Shown here piece after piece: positions 43,053 to 52,188 of a DNA stretch of 64,000 nucleotides. Within the stretch, counting starts at the first letter, position 1; each line of letters opens with the position of its first letter. The stretch is from JAPLJC01 sp052326585 (GTDB lineage: Bacteria > Desulfobacterota > Desulfobaccia > Desulfobaccales > 0-14-0-80-60-11), in the NCBI GenBank assembly GCA_052326585.1, contig JBKQLU010000023.1, positions 61,471-125,470 on the forward strand. The letters are read 5' to 3'. Both the position numbers and the translations under genes were made by a program. Under the pieces are notes generated by a model that had not been told where the DNA came from, ran no database searches, and was given only the letters and a program-made list of their open reading frames with translations.

Positions 43053-44738
43053 GGTCTCCCGGGCCTCCAGGGCCCGCTGGTATTCCTCCCAGAGGTAGTC
43101 TTTCTGGAGTCCGTGGTCGATGAAGTCCCAGGGGAAGAGCTCGCCTATGGGGCGGGGTCTAAGGGTGAAGAAGTCCGGGTTGACGGGGCTTTCCCGGAAG
43201 GCCTGGCTCCAGCCGCGGCTCTGGGCAGCCAGCAGCAACTCCCCCACCCGGCGGTCGCCCCGGGCCAACAGGGCCTGGACATAGGCCCATTTGGGCAGGT
43301 CGGTGTGGACCCGCACCTCCTTGACGCCGTGAAACGCACGGGCTACCAGGCGGAGGCGCTTTTTCAACTCCGCCACCTCCAGAAACGGCGCCCACTGGAA
43401 GGGGGTGAAGGGCTTGGGGACGAAGGAGGAGAGGCTCAGGGTGATGAGGCCCAGGTGGCGCTTGCCACGGCTGTCCTTCTTGACGCGGTGTTCCAGGAAG
43501 CGGACCAGCCGGGGGATTTCGGCCACCTCCTCCAGGGTCTCGGTGGGCAGGCCCACCATGAAATAGAGGCGCAGCTGCGGGATGCCGGCCCGGCTCAGAT
43601 TGACCGCGGCCTGGGCCAGATCTTCCTGGCTGAGGCCCTTATTGATCACCTGGCGCAAGCGCTCGCTGCCGGCCTCCGGGGCCAGGGCGACGCTGCGCAC
43701 CCCGCCCCGGGCCAGGAGTTGGAAAAGTTCCAGGTCGGCGGAGTCGGCCCGGAGCGAACTGATCCCCAGGTCGCCGCCCGCGGCCAGGATCTTCTGGCAC
43801 AGTTCCTTGACCGCGGGGTGGTCGCTGACCGCAGCCCCAATTAGGCCCACCTTGCGTTTTTCCAGCAGGCCCCGTTCCACCTGGGTCCAGAGGTCCTCCA
43901 GCGGCCGCTCCCGGGGTGGGCGGTAGACATAGCCGGCGGCGCAGAAGCGGCAGCCCCGGGAGCAGCCGCGGCCGGTCTCCACCAGAAACATCTCACCCCA
44001 TTCGCTCTGGGGCGCCAGGAGGTGGCTGTGGGTGGGATGCGCAGCCAGTTCCGGCAGGTGCGGGGCCTGCACCCGGGGAGGATAGCCCGGCTCAGGATCG
44101 AACGCCACCAGGGGGCCGTCCGGGTGGTAGCGGGGCCGGTAGCCGGCGGGCACGTAAGTACCGGGGATGGTTTGGGCCAAATCCCGCAGCAGCAGGGGGC
44201 GCGGCTGCTCCGGCTGCCCCTCCGCCAAAAACAGGAAGAAGGGGACCGCCCCGGCCTCCCCCTCCCCCAGGAAAAAGGCATCTACGAAGGGCGCCAGGGG
44301 CTCGGGGTTCAGAAAGGTGGCCACGCCTCCGGCCAGGACCAGGGGGTCGGTGGGACGGCGCGCCGCGGCCAGCAGGGGTACCCCGGCGCCTTCCAGGATT
44401 TGCAGGACGTAAGGGTAGTCGGCTTCAAAGGAGATGGAAAAGGCCAGGGCGGCGAAGTCTGACAAGGGCCGCTGCGACTCCAGGCTGAGAATGGGGGTGC
44501 GGGTGCGCTGGTGTTCCCGCCAATCCTCCGGGCTGGGGAGAAAGGCGCGCTCGCAGTGGAGGCCGGCGGTGTCATTGAGCAGCCGGTAAATGGTCTGAAA
44601 GCCCAGGTTGCCCATGGCCACCGGGTAGATCTGGGGGTAGATCAGGGCCACGGGCCAGCGGGCCCCCCAGTTGCGCAGCACGGCGCCGCGTTCCTGGGCC
44701 AGGATTTTTTTCAGGCGGGATTTGATCTTGGCGGACAT
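42993..44738 (-). CDS. TIGR03960-type radical SAM protein
   Basis: 581 residues. The N-terminal domain (ARWPVALIYPQIYPVAMGN, then the GGVATFLNPEPLAPFVDAF block) is the B12-binding-like region of TIGR03960 proteins. The radical SAM core has CSRGCRFCAAGYVYRPPRER near 260, coordinating the 4Fe-4S cluster. The C-terminal tail CRPAVCRRCGICQGEPE has extra cysteines, perhaps for an auxiliary cluster. The partner TIGR03936 domain (DUF2344), often fused or adjacent, is not seen here. The reaction is unknown; the family is linked with RNA-modification genes such as rne/rng in many genomes. Confidence 0.88.
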   Translation of the reverse strand: MSAKIKSRLKKILAQERGAVLRNWGARWPVALIYPQIYPVAMGNLGFQTIYRLLNDTAGLHCERAFLPSPEDWREHQRTRTPILSLESQRPLSDFAALAFSISFEADYPYVLQILEGAGVPLLAAARRPTDPLVLAGGVATFLNPEPLAPFVDAFFLGEGEAGAVPFFLFLAEGQPEQPRPLLLRDLAQTIPGTYVPAGYRPRYHPDGPLVAFDPEPGYPPRVQAPHLPELAAHPTHSHLLAPQSEWGEMFLVETGRGCSRGCRFCAAGYVYRPPRERPLEDLWTQVERGLLEKRKVGLIGAAVSDHPAVKELCQKILAAGGDLGISSLRADSADLELFQLLARGGVRSVALAPEAGSERLRQVINKGLSQEDLAQAAVNLSRAGIPQLRLYFMVGLPTETLEEVAEIPRLVRFLEHRVKKDSRGKRHLGLITLSLSSFVPKPFTPFQWAPFLEVAELKKRLRLVARAFHGVKEVRVHTDLPKWAYVQALLARGDRRVGELLLAAQSRGWSQAFRESPVNPDFFTLRPRPIGELFPWDFIDHGLQKDYLWEEYQRALEARETPACRPAVCRRCGICQGEPE

Positions 44739-44812
44739 AGCGCTGAGCGCAGCAGGTCTGGAGATGGCGGGCCGGGTCCACCCGACAAGACTAAAAATCG
44801 ATGATAAACAAA

Positions 44813-44834
44813 GGGGCGTGATAAATCACGCCCC
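44813..44834 (-). terminator. Rho-independent terminator after ftsZ
   Basis: A perfect 10-bp stem GGGGCGTGAT/ATCACGCCCC with a 2-nt loop; on the minus strand it is followed by TTTGTTTATC. It lies 39 nt past the ftsZ stop and closes the dcw cluster. Confidence 0.7.
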
Positions 44835-44835
44835 G

Positions 44836-44866
44836 CCGAAAACCGAAAACCGGAAACTGAAAACCG
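44836..44866. repeat. Short tandem repeat, CCGAAAA type
   Basis: CCGAAAA-CCGAAAA-CCGGAAA-CTGAAAA-CCG between the ftsZ stop and its terminator; similar in style to the array at 26756-26811. Confidence 0.6.
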
Positions 44867-44873
44867 TATTTTC

Positions 44874-46067
44874 TCAGCCGTCCTTCCTCAGGAAAGCGGG
44901 AATGTCCAGCTCGCTTTCCTCATATTGGAGGTCCGGGTGGACGATGTTCCGCTTGGCGCCCACTACCCCCAGATTGGCCGCGGGCCGGAGGTTGGACGGC
45001 CGCGCCTCGGGGTTGCGGGGCGACTCCGCAGTGCGCAGGATGGTGGGGATCTCCAGGTCTTCCGCCGGTTGGATCGACTGAGTCCAGACGGGCCGTTCTA
45101 TCATTTCGGCGCGTTTGCCAATGCCGGTGGCGATCACCGTCACCCGGATCTCGTCGGCCAGGCCTTCATCGTAGACCAGACCCCACTTGATGATGGCGTC
45201 TTCGTGGGACTCCTCCTGGACGATGGCGCAGATCTCCCGGAGTTCCTCCATGGAGATGTCGGGGGCGGAGGTGATGTTGATGAGAATGCCCCGGGCGCCC
45301 CGAATGGAGATGTCTTCCAGGAGGGGGCTGGATATGGCTTTGTGGGCGGCATCCGCGGCCCGGTTGCCGCCGTTGGCGATGCCGGTGCCCATGAGGGCCA
45401 TGCCCCGTTCCTTCATGACGGTGCGGACGTCGGCAAAGTCCACGTTGATGAAGCCGGGCACCATGATGAGGTCGGAGATGCCCCGTACTGCAAAGCCCAG
45501 GACTTCGTTGGCCATGCCGAAGACATCTTTGATGCGGGAGTTTTTGGAGCTGAGACTGAAGAGGCGGTCGTTGGGAATGGTGATGATGGTGTCCACCACC
45601 TTGCGCAGTTCCTCGACCCCGTTATCGGCCAGGCGCCGCTTCATCTTGCCCTCGAATTCAAAGGGTTTGCTCACCACGGCCACAGTGAGGGAACCCAATT
45701 CCCGGCTCAGGTCGGCCACCACGGGAGAGGCGCCGGTGCCGGTGCCGCCGCCCATGCCCGCGGCAATGAACACCATGTCGGCGCCCTGGAGCACCTGCTT
45801 GAGGCGTTCGCCCTCCTCCTCGGCCGCCTTACGGCCCACTTCCGGGTCGCCGCCGGCCCCCAGCCCCCGGGTGACCCCCGGGCCCAGTTGAATTTTTACC
45901 GGGGCCAAACTCCGTTCCAGCGCCTGGGCATCGGTGTTTGCGGCGATAAAATCCACCCCCATCATCTGGGAGGCGATCATGTCATTGATGGCATTGCCGC
46001 CGGCGCCGCCGATGCCTAACACCTTGATTTTGGCCGTCAATTCGTTGGGGACCAATTGAATCTTCAT
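44874..46067 (-). CDS. ftsZ: Cell division protein FtsZ
   Basis: 397 residues of the tubulin-like GTPase that forms the Z ring. IKVLGIGGAGGNAIND at the N-terminus, the tubulin signature GGGTGTGASP near 107, the T7 synergy region NVDFADVRTVM and the C-terminal peptide LDIPAFLRKDG that binds FtsA and other partners are all present. The start at 46067 has a GGGGG stretch upstream; a GTG three codons earlier overlaps it. It is the last gene of the dcw cluster, 42 nt after ftsA, followed by a terminator. Confidence 0.98.
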   Translation of the reverse strand: MKIQLVPNELTAKIKVLGIGGAGGNAINDMIASQMMGVDFIAANTDAQALERSLAPVKIQLGPGVTRGLGAGGDPEVGRKAAEEEGERLKQVLQGADMVFIAAGMGGGTGTGASPVVADLSRELGSLTVAVVSKPFEFEGKMKRRLADNGVEELRKVVDTIITIPNDRLFSLSSKNSRIKDVFGMANEVLGFAVRGISDLIMVPGFINVDFADVRTVMKERGMALMGTGIANGGNRAADAAHKAISSPLLEDISIRGARGILINITSAPDISMEELREICAIVQEESHEDAIIKWGLVYDEGLADEIRVTVIATGIGKRAEMIERPVWTQSIQPAEDLEIPTILRTAESPRNPEARPSNLRPAANLGVVGAKRNIVHPDLQYEESELDIPAFLRKDG

Positions 46068-46109
46068 CCTGAACACCCCCTCAAGGCCATCATACCATTT
46101 TTGGAAGAC

Positions 46110-47360
46110 TTATACCACTTCCCGGAACCATTTTTTGACCCGGCCCCAGAAACCGCGGGAGGATTGGCCGCCCGCCCAGCGCGCCGGCGGAACCCAGCGT
46201 CCGCTCTGGCGTTGGGCCTTCCGTTGCGTGTTAAAACCATGGAGCACCAGGCCCACGCCAGTGGCAAAAGAGGGGTCATGGATGACGTCGACGAGGCCGC
46301 CCACCCCCATGGGGTAACCGATGCGGGTGTGCATCTGGAAGACCTCGCCGGCCAACTCGGAAAGTCCGTCCACCAGGGAACTGCCGCCGGTAAGCACGGC
46401 GCCGGAGTGCAGGGGATGATTAAAGCGGGCTCGCTGGAGTTCTTTGCCCAGCAAGTTGATAATCTCCGCCACCCGCATATGGATGATTTCCGCCAGCCGG
46501 GCCCGGGGCAACTGCTGGGTATCCCGGCCCGTCAGTCCCGGAACCTCCAGCATTTCCGCGGGGTCGTTCAGGACATTGAGGCAGGAGCCGAATACCTTTT
46601 TAAGCTCCTCGGCGTTGTTGAGGGAGGTGGGTAGGCCCACGGCGATGTCGTTGGTGAGGTTGTTGCCCCCCACGGGCAGGACGAAGTTAGCCCGCAAGGC
46701 ATTCTCGGCGAAGATGGACAGATCGGTGGTGCCGCCGCCGAAATCGATGAGGGCCACTCCCAGCTCTTTCTCTTCGTCGGTGAGCACCGCCTCCCCCGCC
46801 GCCAGGCTTTTCAGGGCGATCCCGGTGACCTCCAGGTTGGCCCGATTACAGCATTTGATGATGTTATTCAGGGCGGTAACCGCGCCGGTGACGATGTGGA
46901 CCTTGCATTCGAGACGGACCCCGTGGATGCCCACCGGGTCCTTGATGCCGTCCTGGCCGTCAATCAAAAAATCCTGCACCAGGGTGTGGATCACCTCCCG
47001 GTCGGAGGGAATGGCCACGGTGCGGGCCGTTTCGATGACCCGATCCATGTCCGCCGGGGTCACTTCCCGATCCTTGATGGCAATGATCCCCTGGCTGTTG
47101 ATCACCTTGGTCTGGCCGCCGCCGACGCTGGCATAAACCGAGCGGATTTCGCAGTCGGCCATGACTTGCGCCTCTTCCACGGCCTTGCGGATGGCCCGCA
47201 CCGTATTTTCGATGTTGACCACCACCCCTTTGCGCAGGCCGCCGGCGGTTGGGGCGCATCCCAGGCCGACGATCTCCACCTGGTTTTCCCGCACTTCTCC
47301 CACCACCGCGCAGATCTTGGTGGTGCCGATATCCAGACCAACGATGAGCTCTTGGGGCAC
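46110..47360 (-). CDS. ftsA: Cell division protein FtsA
   Basis: 416 residues of the actin-like protein that tethers FtsZ to the membrane. LIVGLDIGTTKICAVVGEV (phosphate 1), ALIDFGGGTTDLSIF (phosphate 2) and VLTGGSSLVDGL (adenosine) motifs are intact. The C-terminal FWGRVKKWFREVV is the amphipathic membrane-targeting helix. It sits between ftsQ (10 nt upstream) and ftsZ in the usual order. Confidence 0.97.
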   Translation of the reverse strand: MPQELIVGLDIGTTKICAVVGEVRENQVEIVGLGCAPTAGGLRKGVVVNIENTVRAIRKAVEEAQVMADCEIRSVYASVGGGQTKVINSQGIIAIKDREVTPADMDRVIETARTVAIPSDREVIHTLVQDFLIDGQDGIKDPVGIHGVRLECKVHIVTGAVTALNNIIKCCNRANLEVTGIALKSLAAGEAVLTDEEKELGVALIDFGGGTTDLSIFAENALRANFVLPVGGNNLTNDIAVGLPTSLNNAEELKKVFGSCLNVLNDPAEMLEVPGLTGRDTQQLPRARLAEIIHMRVAEIINLLGKELQRARFNHPLHSGAVLTGGSSLVDGLSELAGEVFQMHTRIGYPMGVGGLVDVIHDPSFATGVGLVLHGFNTQRKAQRQSGRWVPPARWAGGQSSRGFWGRVKKWFREVV

Positions 47361-47370
47361 GTGAGTTATC

Positions 47371-48267
47371 CTATCGATCCTCGTCGGTCTCCTTCAGGTC
47401 GATGAGGACCCGCTGGGGATCATTGAGGTTGATGCGCCCGGTTCGGGACAGGTAGCCCTTTTGGGCCATCACCGGCAAAACCTGGGCGAATTTCTGCAGC
47501 TTTTCCGAATAGCCTTTAAAGCCGAGGTCCAGGGCCGCCCCCAGGCCGTTCACATAAAGGCTGAAGCCCCGATCCGGGTCCAGGTGCACCTCGGAGACGT
47601 TTTCCAGGTTGACCGGCGCCGGGGCCTTCTTGAGCACTTCCAGCAATTGAAAGGTCTGGGCCACCAGGGGCGGCAGCACCCCTTCCGGGTGTTGCAGATT
47701 CTCCGGTTTCAACCCGGTAATTACCGGGAAGTTGTGTGGATCCCCGGAGGCTAATGGGTGAAATAGACTTCCCTGGCGATCGAGGTAAAAGAGTTCTTCC
47801 CCCATCTGCACCAGGGCTACCGGCTCCCGCTCCTGGAGGCGCAGACGGAGCCGATCGGGCCATTTCCGGGTTACTTCGGCCCGGGCGATCCAGGGGTGGG
47901 CTTCCAGGGCCAGCTCCACCTGCCCCGGCCGCAGGGCCAGGAGGTTGGTTTCGGGACCCAATTTGGCCAGTTGCAGGATAACCTCGGGGGTGAGGCGCCG
48001 ATTGCCTTCGATTTCGATGTTCTTGATATCTTTAATGCAAAAGTATGAACAAATCAAGAGTTGATGATAGAGGAGCACCAGTCCCAGGCAGACCCCGGCC
48101 AGGGCCGTGAGACCAAAGGTGAATACGGCCAGCCGCAGCCAGGACCTGGGGGAGCCGCCGCCCTGGGTCCGCCTGTAGCTGTTGCCCTGCCGCCTCCGGG
48201 GGATCAGGCCGGACTGCTTCAGCGGCTGCTGGTGCACCAGGCGGGAATGCCGCGGATTTTGAACCAT
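47371..48267 (-). CDS. ftsQ: Cell division protein FtsQ
   Basis: 298 residues. A basic N-terminus, one membrane helix (LRLAVFTFGLTALAGVCLGLVL-type stretch near 45-65), then a POTRA domain (IKNIEIEGNRRLTPEVIL) and the FtsQ/DivIB beta domain (PWIARAEVTRKWPDRLRLRLQEREPVALV). It joins FtsB/FtsL in the divisome. The start at MVQNPRHS has AAGGA eight bases upstream; a longer upstream frame overlaps murC and was rejected. It lies 11 nt after murC. Confidence 0.92.
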   Translation of the reverse strand: MVQNPRHSRLVHQQPLKQSGLIPRRRQGNSYRRTQGGGSPRSWLRLAVFTFGLTALAGVCLGLVLLYHQLLICSYFCIKDIKNIEIEGNRRLTPEVILQLAKLGPETNLLALRPGQVELALEAHPWIARAEVTRKWPDRLRLRLQEREPVALVQMGEELFYLDRQGSLFHPLASGDPHNFPVITGLKPENLQHPEGVLPPLVAQTFQLLEVLKKAPAPVNLENVSEVHLDPDRGFSLYVNGLGAALDLGFKGYSEKLQKFAQVLPVMAQKGYLSRTGRINLNDPQRVLIDLKETDEDR

Positions 48268-48278
48268 GGCGGTTTTCC

Positions 48279-49679
48279 TTAGGGGCGAGCCTCCCCCGAG
48301 CCACCGGCCTTGCCGTTGAGTCGGGCCAGCAATTCTTCCCCAGTGGTCCAGATATCCCCGGCCCCCAGGGTGAGGACCAGGTCGCCCTCCTGCAGGTGCT
48401 TGAGTATGGCCGCGGCGAGTGCGCCCTTTTCTGCCACAAAGTGCACCGCGGGATGGCCGCTGCCACACACGCCTTCATAAACGGCCCGGCCCGAGACGCC
48501 AGCCCGGGGGGATTCACCGGCCGCGTAAATTTCGGTGATGAATACCAGCCCGGCCGGGGCAAAGATCGGGGTGAAATCCTCCAGGAGGGCCGCAGTGCGG
48601 CTGTAGCGGTGGGGCTGAAAGGCCACCACCAGGCGGCGTTCCGGGAAGGCCTGATTCAGGCCCGTCAGCGTCGCCGAGATTTCGGTGGGGTGATGCCCGT
48701 AGTCGTCGACCACCAGCACCCCCCCGGCTGTGCCCTTCACCTGGCAGCGCCGCTGGATCTGTCCCAGCCCCTTAAGCCCCTGGCGCCAAACCGGGAAGGC
48801 GAGTCCCAGGTTATGACCCACGGCACAGGCGGCCATGGCGTTGAGGACATAGTGGCTCCCAGCCAGGGGCACCATGACGCGGCCCAGCTCCCGCCCCCGA
48901 TGCCACAGGCGGAAACGGCAGCCCAGACCCTGGGGCTCAGGTTCGGTAGCCCAAAAATCGGCCCCGGGCGCCAGGCCGTAAGTGGTGAGCTCGCCGGAAA
49001 AGTGAGGCAGCACCGGAGCAAGGTTGGGGTCGTCGGCCCAGGCCACCAGCTTGGCCTCCGGAGGCAGCTTTTGGAAATAGGCGGCGAAGGTCTCCTGGAT
49101 ATGGGCCAGGTCCCGATAGTGGTCCAGGTGCTCGCGGTCCAGGTTGGTGACCACGGTGATCTGGGGGGAGAGATAGGCGAAGGAGCCGTCGCTTTCGTCG
49201 GCCTCGGCTACAAAGCAGCCCCCCCGGCCCTGGACGGCGTTGGAGCCCAGGTGGTCCCACAAGGCCCCCACCAGCACGGTGGGATCGAGGCCGCCGGTCC
49301 TGAGAATGGCGGCCACCATGGCGGTGGTGGAGGTCTTGCCGTGGGACCCGGTGACGGCCACCTGGAAATGTCCCTCCATGAGCCGGGCCAGCAATTGCCC
49401 CCGGCGCAATACGGTGAGACCCTGGCCCCGGGCCGCGGCCAGCTCCGGATTGTCTTCCTTCACGGCGGTGGAGTGCACCACAGTGGCCCCGGCCGGCAAC
49501 TGCTCAGGACGGTGGCCCTCATAAAACCTCAGGCCCAGGGTCTCCAGGCGGCGGGTCAGGGGCCCGGCCGCCAGGTCGGAGCCGCTCACCCGGTGGCCGC
49601 GGCGCACCAGGAGCTCCGCCAGCCCGCTCATGCCGATGCCGCCGACGCCGATGAAGTGATAGTTGGTCAGATTAGTCAT
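48279..49679 (-). CDS. murC: UDP-N-acetylmuramate--L-alanine ligase
   Basis: 466 residues. The Rossmann-like N-terminal HFIGVGGIGMSGLAELL, the P-loop VTGSHGKTSTTAMVAAIL near 108, EADESDGSF and the C-terminal VVDDYGHHPTEISAT are all MurC hallmarks. It adds L-Ala to UDP-MurNAc in the cytoplasm. murB, which commonly follows murC, is absent; ftsQ comes directly next. A palindromic repeat lies between murG and murC. Confidence 0.97.
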   Translation of the reverse strand: MTNLTNYHFIGVGGIGMSGLAELLVRRGHRVSGSDLAAGPLTRRLETLGLRFYEGHRPEQLPAGATVVHSTAVKEDNPELAAARGQGLTVLRRGQLLARLMEGHFQVAVTGSHGKTSTTAMVAAILRTGGLDPTVLVGALWDHLGSNAVQGRGGCFVAEADESDGSFAYLSPQITVVTNLDREHLDHYRDLAHIQETFAAYFQKLPPEAKLVAWADDPNLAPVLPHFSGELTTYGLAPGADFWATEPEPQGLGCRFRLWHRGRELGRVMVPLAGSHYVLNAMAACAVGHNLGLAFPVWRQGLKGLGQIQRRCQVKGTAGGVLVVDDYGHHPTEISATLTGLNQAFPERRLVVAFQPHRYSRTAALLEDFTPIFAPAGLVFITEIYAAGESPRAGVSGRAVYEGVCGSGHPAVHFVAEKGALAAAILKHLQEGDLVLTLGAGDIWTTGEELLARLNGKAGGSGEARP

Positions 49680-49706
49680 AGTTAAGGAAGCAAATATAAT
49701 ACAAAG

Positions 49707-49734
49707 AATGGCGGGCAGTGCCCGCCCTACATTT
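49707..49734. repeat. Palindromic repeat overlapping the murG stop
   Basis: GGCGGGC-AGT-GCCCGCC with CTAC on the right. The TAG stop of murG is part of the repeat (complement of CTA at 49727-49729). Confidence 0.75.
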
Positions 49735-50803
49735 TAATCAACTCCAGGCAGCCCCGGACGATCTCTTTGGCGGCGTCTGGCCTGGCCAGGCCGCGGGCGG
49801 CCTCCTCCATGCGGCCCAAGATATCGGGCGCCGAGATAAATTGTCTTATCTTACCAGCGAAAACAGCCCCGGTAAAATCTTTATTTAAAATGATCTCCGC
49901 GGCCCCGGCCTGCCCCAGGAAGCGGGCGTTGACCTCCTGGTGGTTGTTGGCCGCAAAGGGGTAGGGGACCAGCAGGGAGGCCCGGCCCACTGCGGCAATC
50001 TCCGCCAGGGTGGAGGCTCCGGCCCGGCAGACGATGAGGTGGGCCTGGTTCATCAAAGAGGCCATATCCCTGGAGAACCCCTCCACCTGGGCCGCAAACC
50101 CGGCGGCGCCATAGCCCGCGGCCACCTCGGTCAGGTCCGCTTCCCCGGTCAGATGGAGGAACCGGAGCCGCTCCTTCAGGTCGGCCAGCTCCGGAAGCGC
50201 GGCCAGGACTTCCAGGTTCAGGCGCCGGGCCCCCTGGCTGCCGCCGGTGATCAACACCGTGAAGGGGGTTTCCGGCCGTGGCGGCCTGGCCTGGAAAAAC
50301 TCCTCCCGGGCCGGGTTGCCGGTCCAGATCGCCAGGTTACGGGGGAACTGCCCCAGGGAGGCGGGAAAGGAGACGAAGACCCGCTGCGCCAGATGAGCCA
50401 GGCCGCGGTTGGTGAAGCCTGGAAGTCCATTCTGCTCGTGCAGGGCCAGGGGAATCTTCAGAGACCGGGCTGCCAGGCCCACGGGGCCGGAGGTATAGCC
50501 GCCCATGCCCAGCACCAGGTGGGGGCGGAGGGCTTGCAGACGGGCCCGGGCCGTAAGGACGCTCCCCGGCAGTCGCCACCAGGTGCGCAACCGGGAGCAG
50601 ATCCCCTGGCCCTGCAAGGCCCGGCTCGCCACCGCCTCCCAGGGGAAGCCGGCGTCCGTGAGGATCCGGGTGGTCACGGGGCGCGGGCTGGTGAGGAAGG
50701 TGACCGCAACTCCCGGGTGGGTCTCAAACTCCCGGGCCACCGCGATCCCCGGAAAGAGGTGGCCGCCGGTGCCCCCCGCGGCAATGACTACCCTGAGGTC
50801 CAT
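49727..50803 (-). CDS. murG: UDP-GlcNAc:lipid I N-acetylglucosaminyltransferase
   Basis: 358 residues of the GT28 family. VVIAAGGTGGHLFPGIAVA at the N-terminus, VLGMGGYTSGPVGLAA, LITGGSQGARRLN and CRAGASTLAEIAAVGRASLLVPYPFAANNHQEVNA in the sugar-nucleotide-binding half are typical. It makes lipid II at the inner face of the membrane. It lies 203 bp downstream of ftsW, an unusually long gap for this cluster, in which I see no gene. Confidence 0.97.
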   Translation of the reverse strand: MDLRVVIAAGGTGGHLFPGIAVAREFETHPGVAVTFLTSPRPVTTRILTDAGFPWEAVASRALQGQGICSRLRTWWRLPGSVLTARARLQALRPHLVLGMGGYTSGPVGLAARSLKIPLALHEQNGLPGFTNRGLAHLAQRVFVSFPASLGQFPRNLAIWTGNPAREEFFQARPPRPETPFTVLITGGSQGARRLNLEVLAALPELADLKERLRFLHLTGEADLTEVAAGYGAAGFAAQVEGFSRDMASLMNQAHLIVCRAGASTLAEIAAVGRASLLVPYPFAANNHQEVNARFLGQAGAAEIILNKDFTGAVFAGKIRQFISAPDILGRMEEAARGLARPDAAKEIVRGCLELIKM

Positions 50804-51006
50804 CGCATGTTCCCACCCCTTTCCTAATTACCAGGGTTTTGGCAGGCTGCGCCGGGCGCGCCATTAATCCGGGGGTCCGCCAGGCCCGGGAAGGAATGCC
50901 AAACCTGCCTCGACCTGGCCGGTACAGTCGGCCGTTTCCAGATCCCCGGGCGCTCACCGCCGGTGACCTGCGGGGGCGCGGCGCCTCGGGAATCGGGCCT
51001 GCCCGT

Positions 51007-52188
51007 TTAGGGAAGAGCCGTTTCGCCCGGGCTCGCCGCCGCCGCCTTTACGGGCCGCGGCCCGCTGGGACCCTTGATCTGACTGCTGATGTTCAAGAGG
51101 ATGCCCACCGCCAGCATGCTGGCAATCAGGGAAGAGCCCCCGTAGCTGAGAAAGGGCAGGGACAGCCCCTTGGTGGGCAGGATGCCGCTCACCACTCCCA
51201 TGTTGATGGCCGCGGGCAGGCCGATGACCAGGGTCAGCCCCAGGGCCAGGTAGGAGCCGAAGGTGTCCGGGGCCTTGAGGCTCAGTCGCAGTCCCCGGAC
51301 CACCAGGAGGGCGAACAAGGCCAGGACCAGGAGAAATCCCAGGAAGCCCATCTCCTCGCTGAAGATGGAGAGGATGAAGTCGGTATGGGCGTCCGGCAGG
51401 TAGAAGAGCTTGGCCCGGCTCTGTCCCGGCCCCAGGCCGAACAGATTTCCAGAGCCGATGGCCAGGAGGGATTGCTTCAACTGGTAACCGACGTTGGCCC
51501 CGTATTTCCAGGGGTCCAGGAAGGAGAGGAAACGATTGAATTTTTTCGGATCCTTCAATACCGCCAGGATCGCCAGGCTGCTGACTCCGCCCAGGGCCAG
51601 AAGGAGGTGGGTGAGGCGGGTGCCGCCTACGAAGAGCATGGTGAAGACGATGGCTGCCAGGGTCAGGGCGGTGCCAAAGTCGGTTTCGATGCCGATGAGG
51701 CCGATGAAGACCCCGGAGATCAGTATGTGGGGCAGGAAGCCGATGGTGAAGAATCTCATCTTTTCCTGTTTGTGGGACAGGGAATAAGCCAGGTACAGGA
51801 CCACCGCCAGCGTGGCGAACTCCGAGGGCTGCACGGTGAAGGGCCCCAGGCGGATCCAGCGGGCCGCCCCCCGCACCTTGCCGCCGACGGCCGGGATAAA
51901 GACCAGGACCAGGCAGATCAGGCTGAGGACCAGAAAGGGATAGACCCAGCGCCGATAATTCTGGTACCGGATCTTGCGCGCCCAAAGGAGCGCCGCCACT
52001 CCCAGTAATCCATAAAGCCCCTGGCGCTTGACGAAGTAAAAGGGATCGCCGTAATTGGTCAGGGCCATGACGTTACTGGCGATGAATACCATGGCCAGGC
52101 CCAGGCACATCAGGGAGAAGGCGCTGCCCAGCAGAATCAGATCGTCACGGACTCCCGGGGCCGCTGTGGCCTCAGCTTCCCTTGGCAT
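51007..52188 (-). CDS. ftsW: Lipid II polymerase FtsW
   Basis: 393 residues with about 10 membrane helices; SEDS family. GAARWIRLGPFTVQPSEFATL, IGIETDFGTALTL (the catalytic Asp region), WKYGANVGYQLKQSLLAIGSG and GVVSGILPTKGLSLPFLSYGGSSL are conserved. It polymerises glycan strands for the septum with FtsI. The start at 52188 has AGGAG eight bases upstream and overlaps the end of murD by 17 nt. The Ala/Pro-rich C-terminal tail is not conserved. Confidence 0.95.
   Translation of the reverse strand: MPREAEATAAPGVRDDLILLGSAFSLMCLGLAMVFIASNVMALTNYGDPFYFVKRQGLYGLLGVAALLWARKIRYQNYRRWVYPFLVLSLICLVLVFIPAVGGKVRGAARWIRLGPFTVQPSEFATLAVVLYLAYSLSHKQEKMRFFTIGFLPHILISGVFIGLIGIETDFGTALTLAAIVFTMLFVGGTRLTHLLLALGGVSSLAILAVLKDPKKFNRFLSFLDPWKYGANVGYQLKQSLLAIGSGNLFGLGPGQSRAKLFYLPDAHTDFILSIFSEEMGFLGFLLVLALFALLVVRGLRLSLKAPDTFGSYLALGLTLVIGLPAAINMGVVSGILPTKGLSLPFLSYGGSSLIASMLAVGILLNISSQIKGPSGPRPVKAAAASPGETALP

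Noticed and set aside
48268..48468. An upstream extension of ftsQ by 67 codons
   Set aside because: It lies wholly inside murC, is Arg/Gly-rich without domain character, and a good ribosome site precedes the ATG at 48267.
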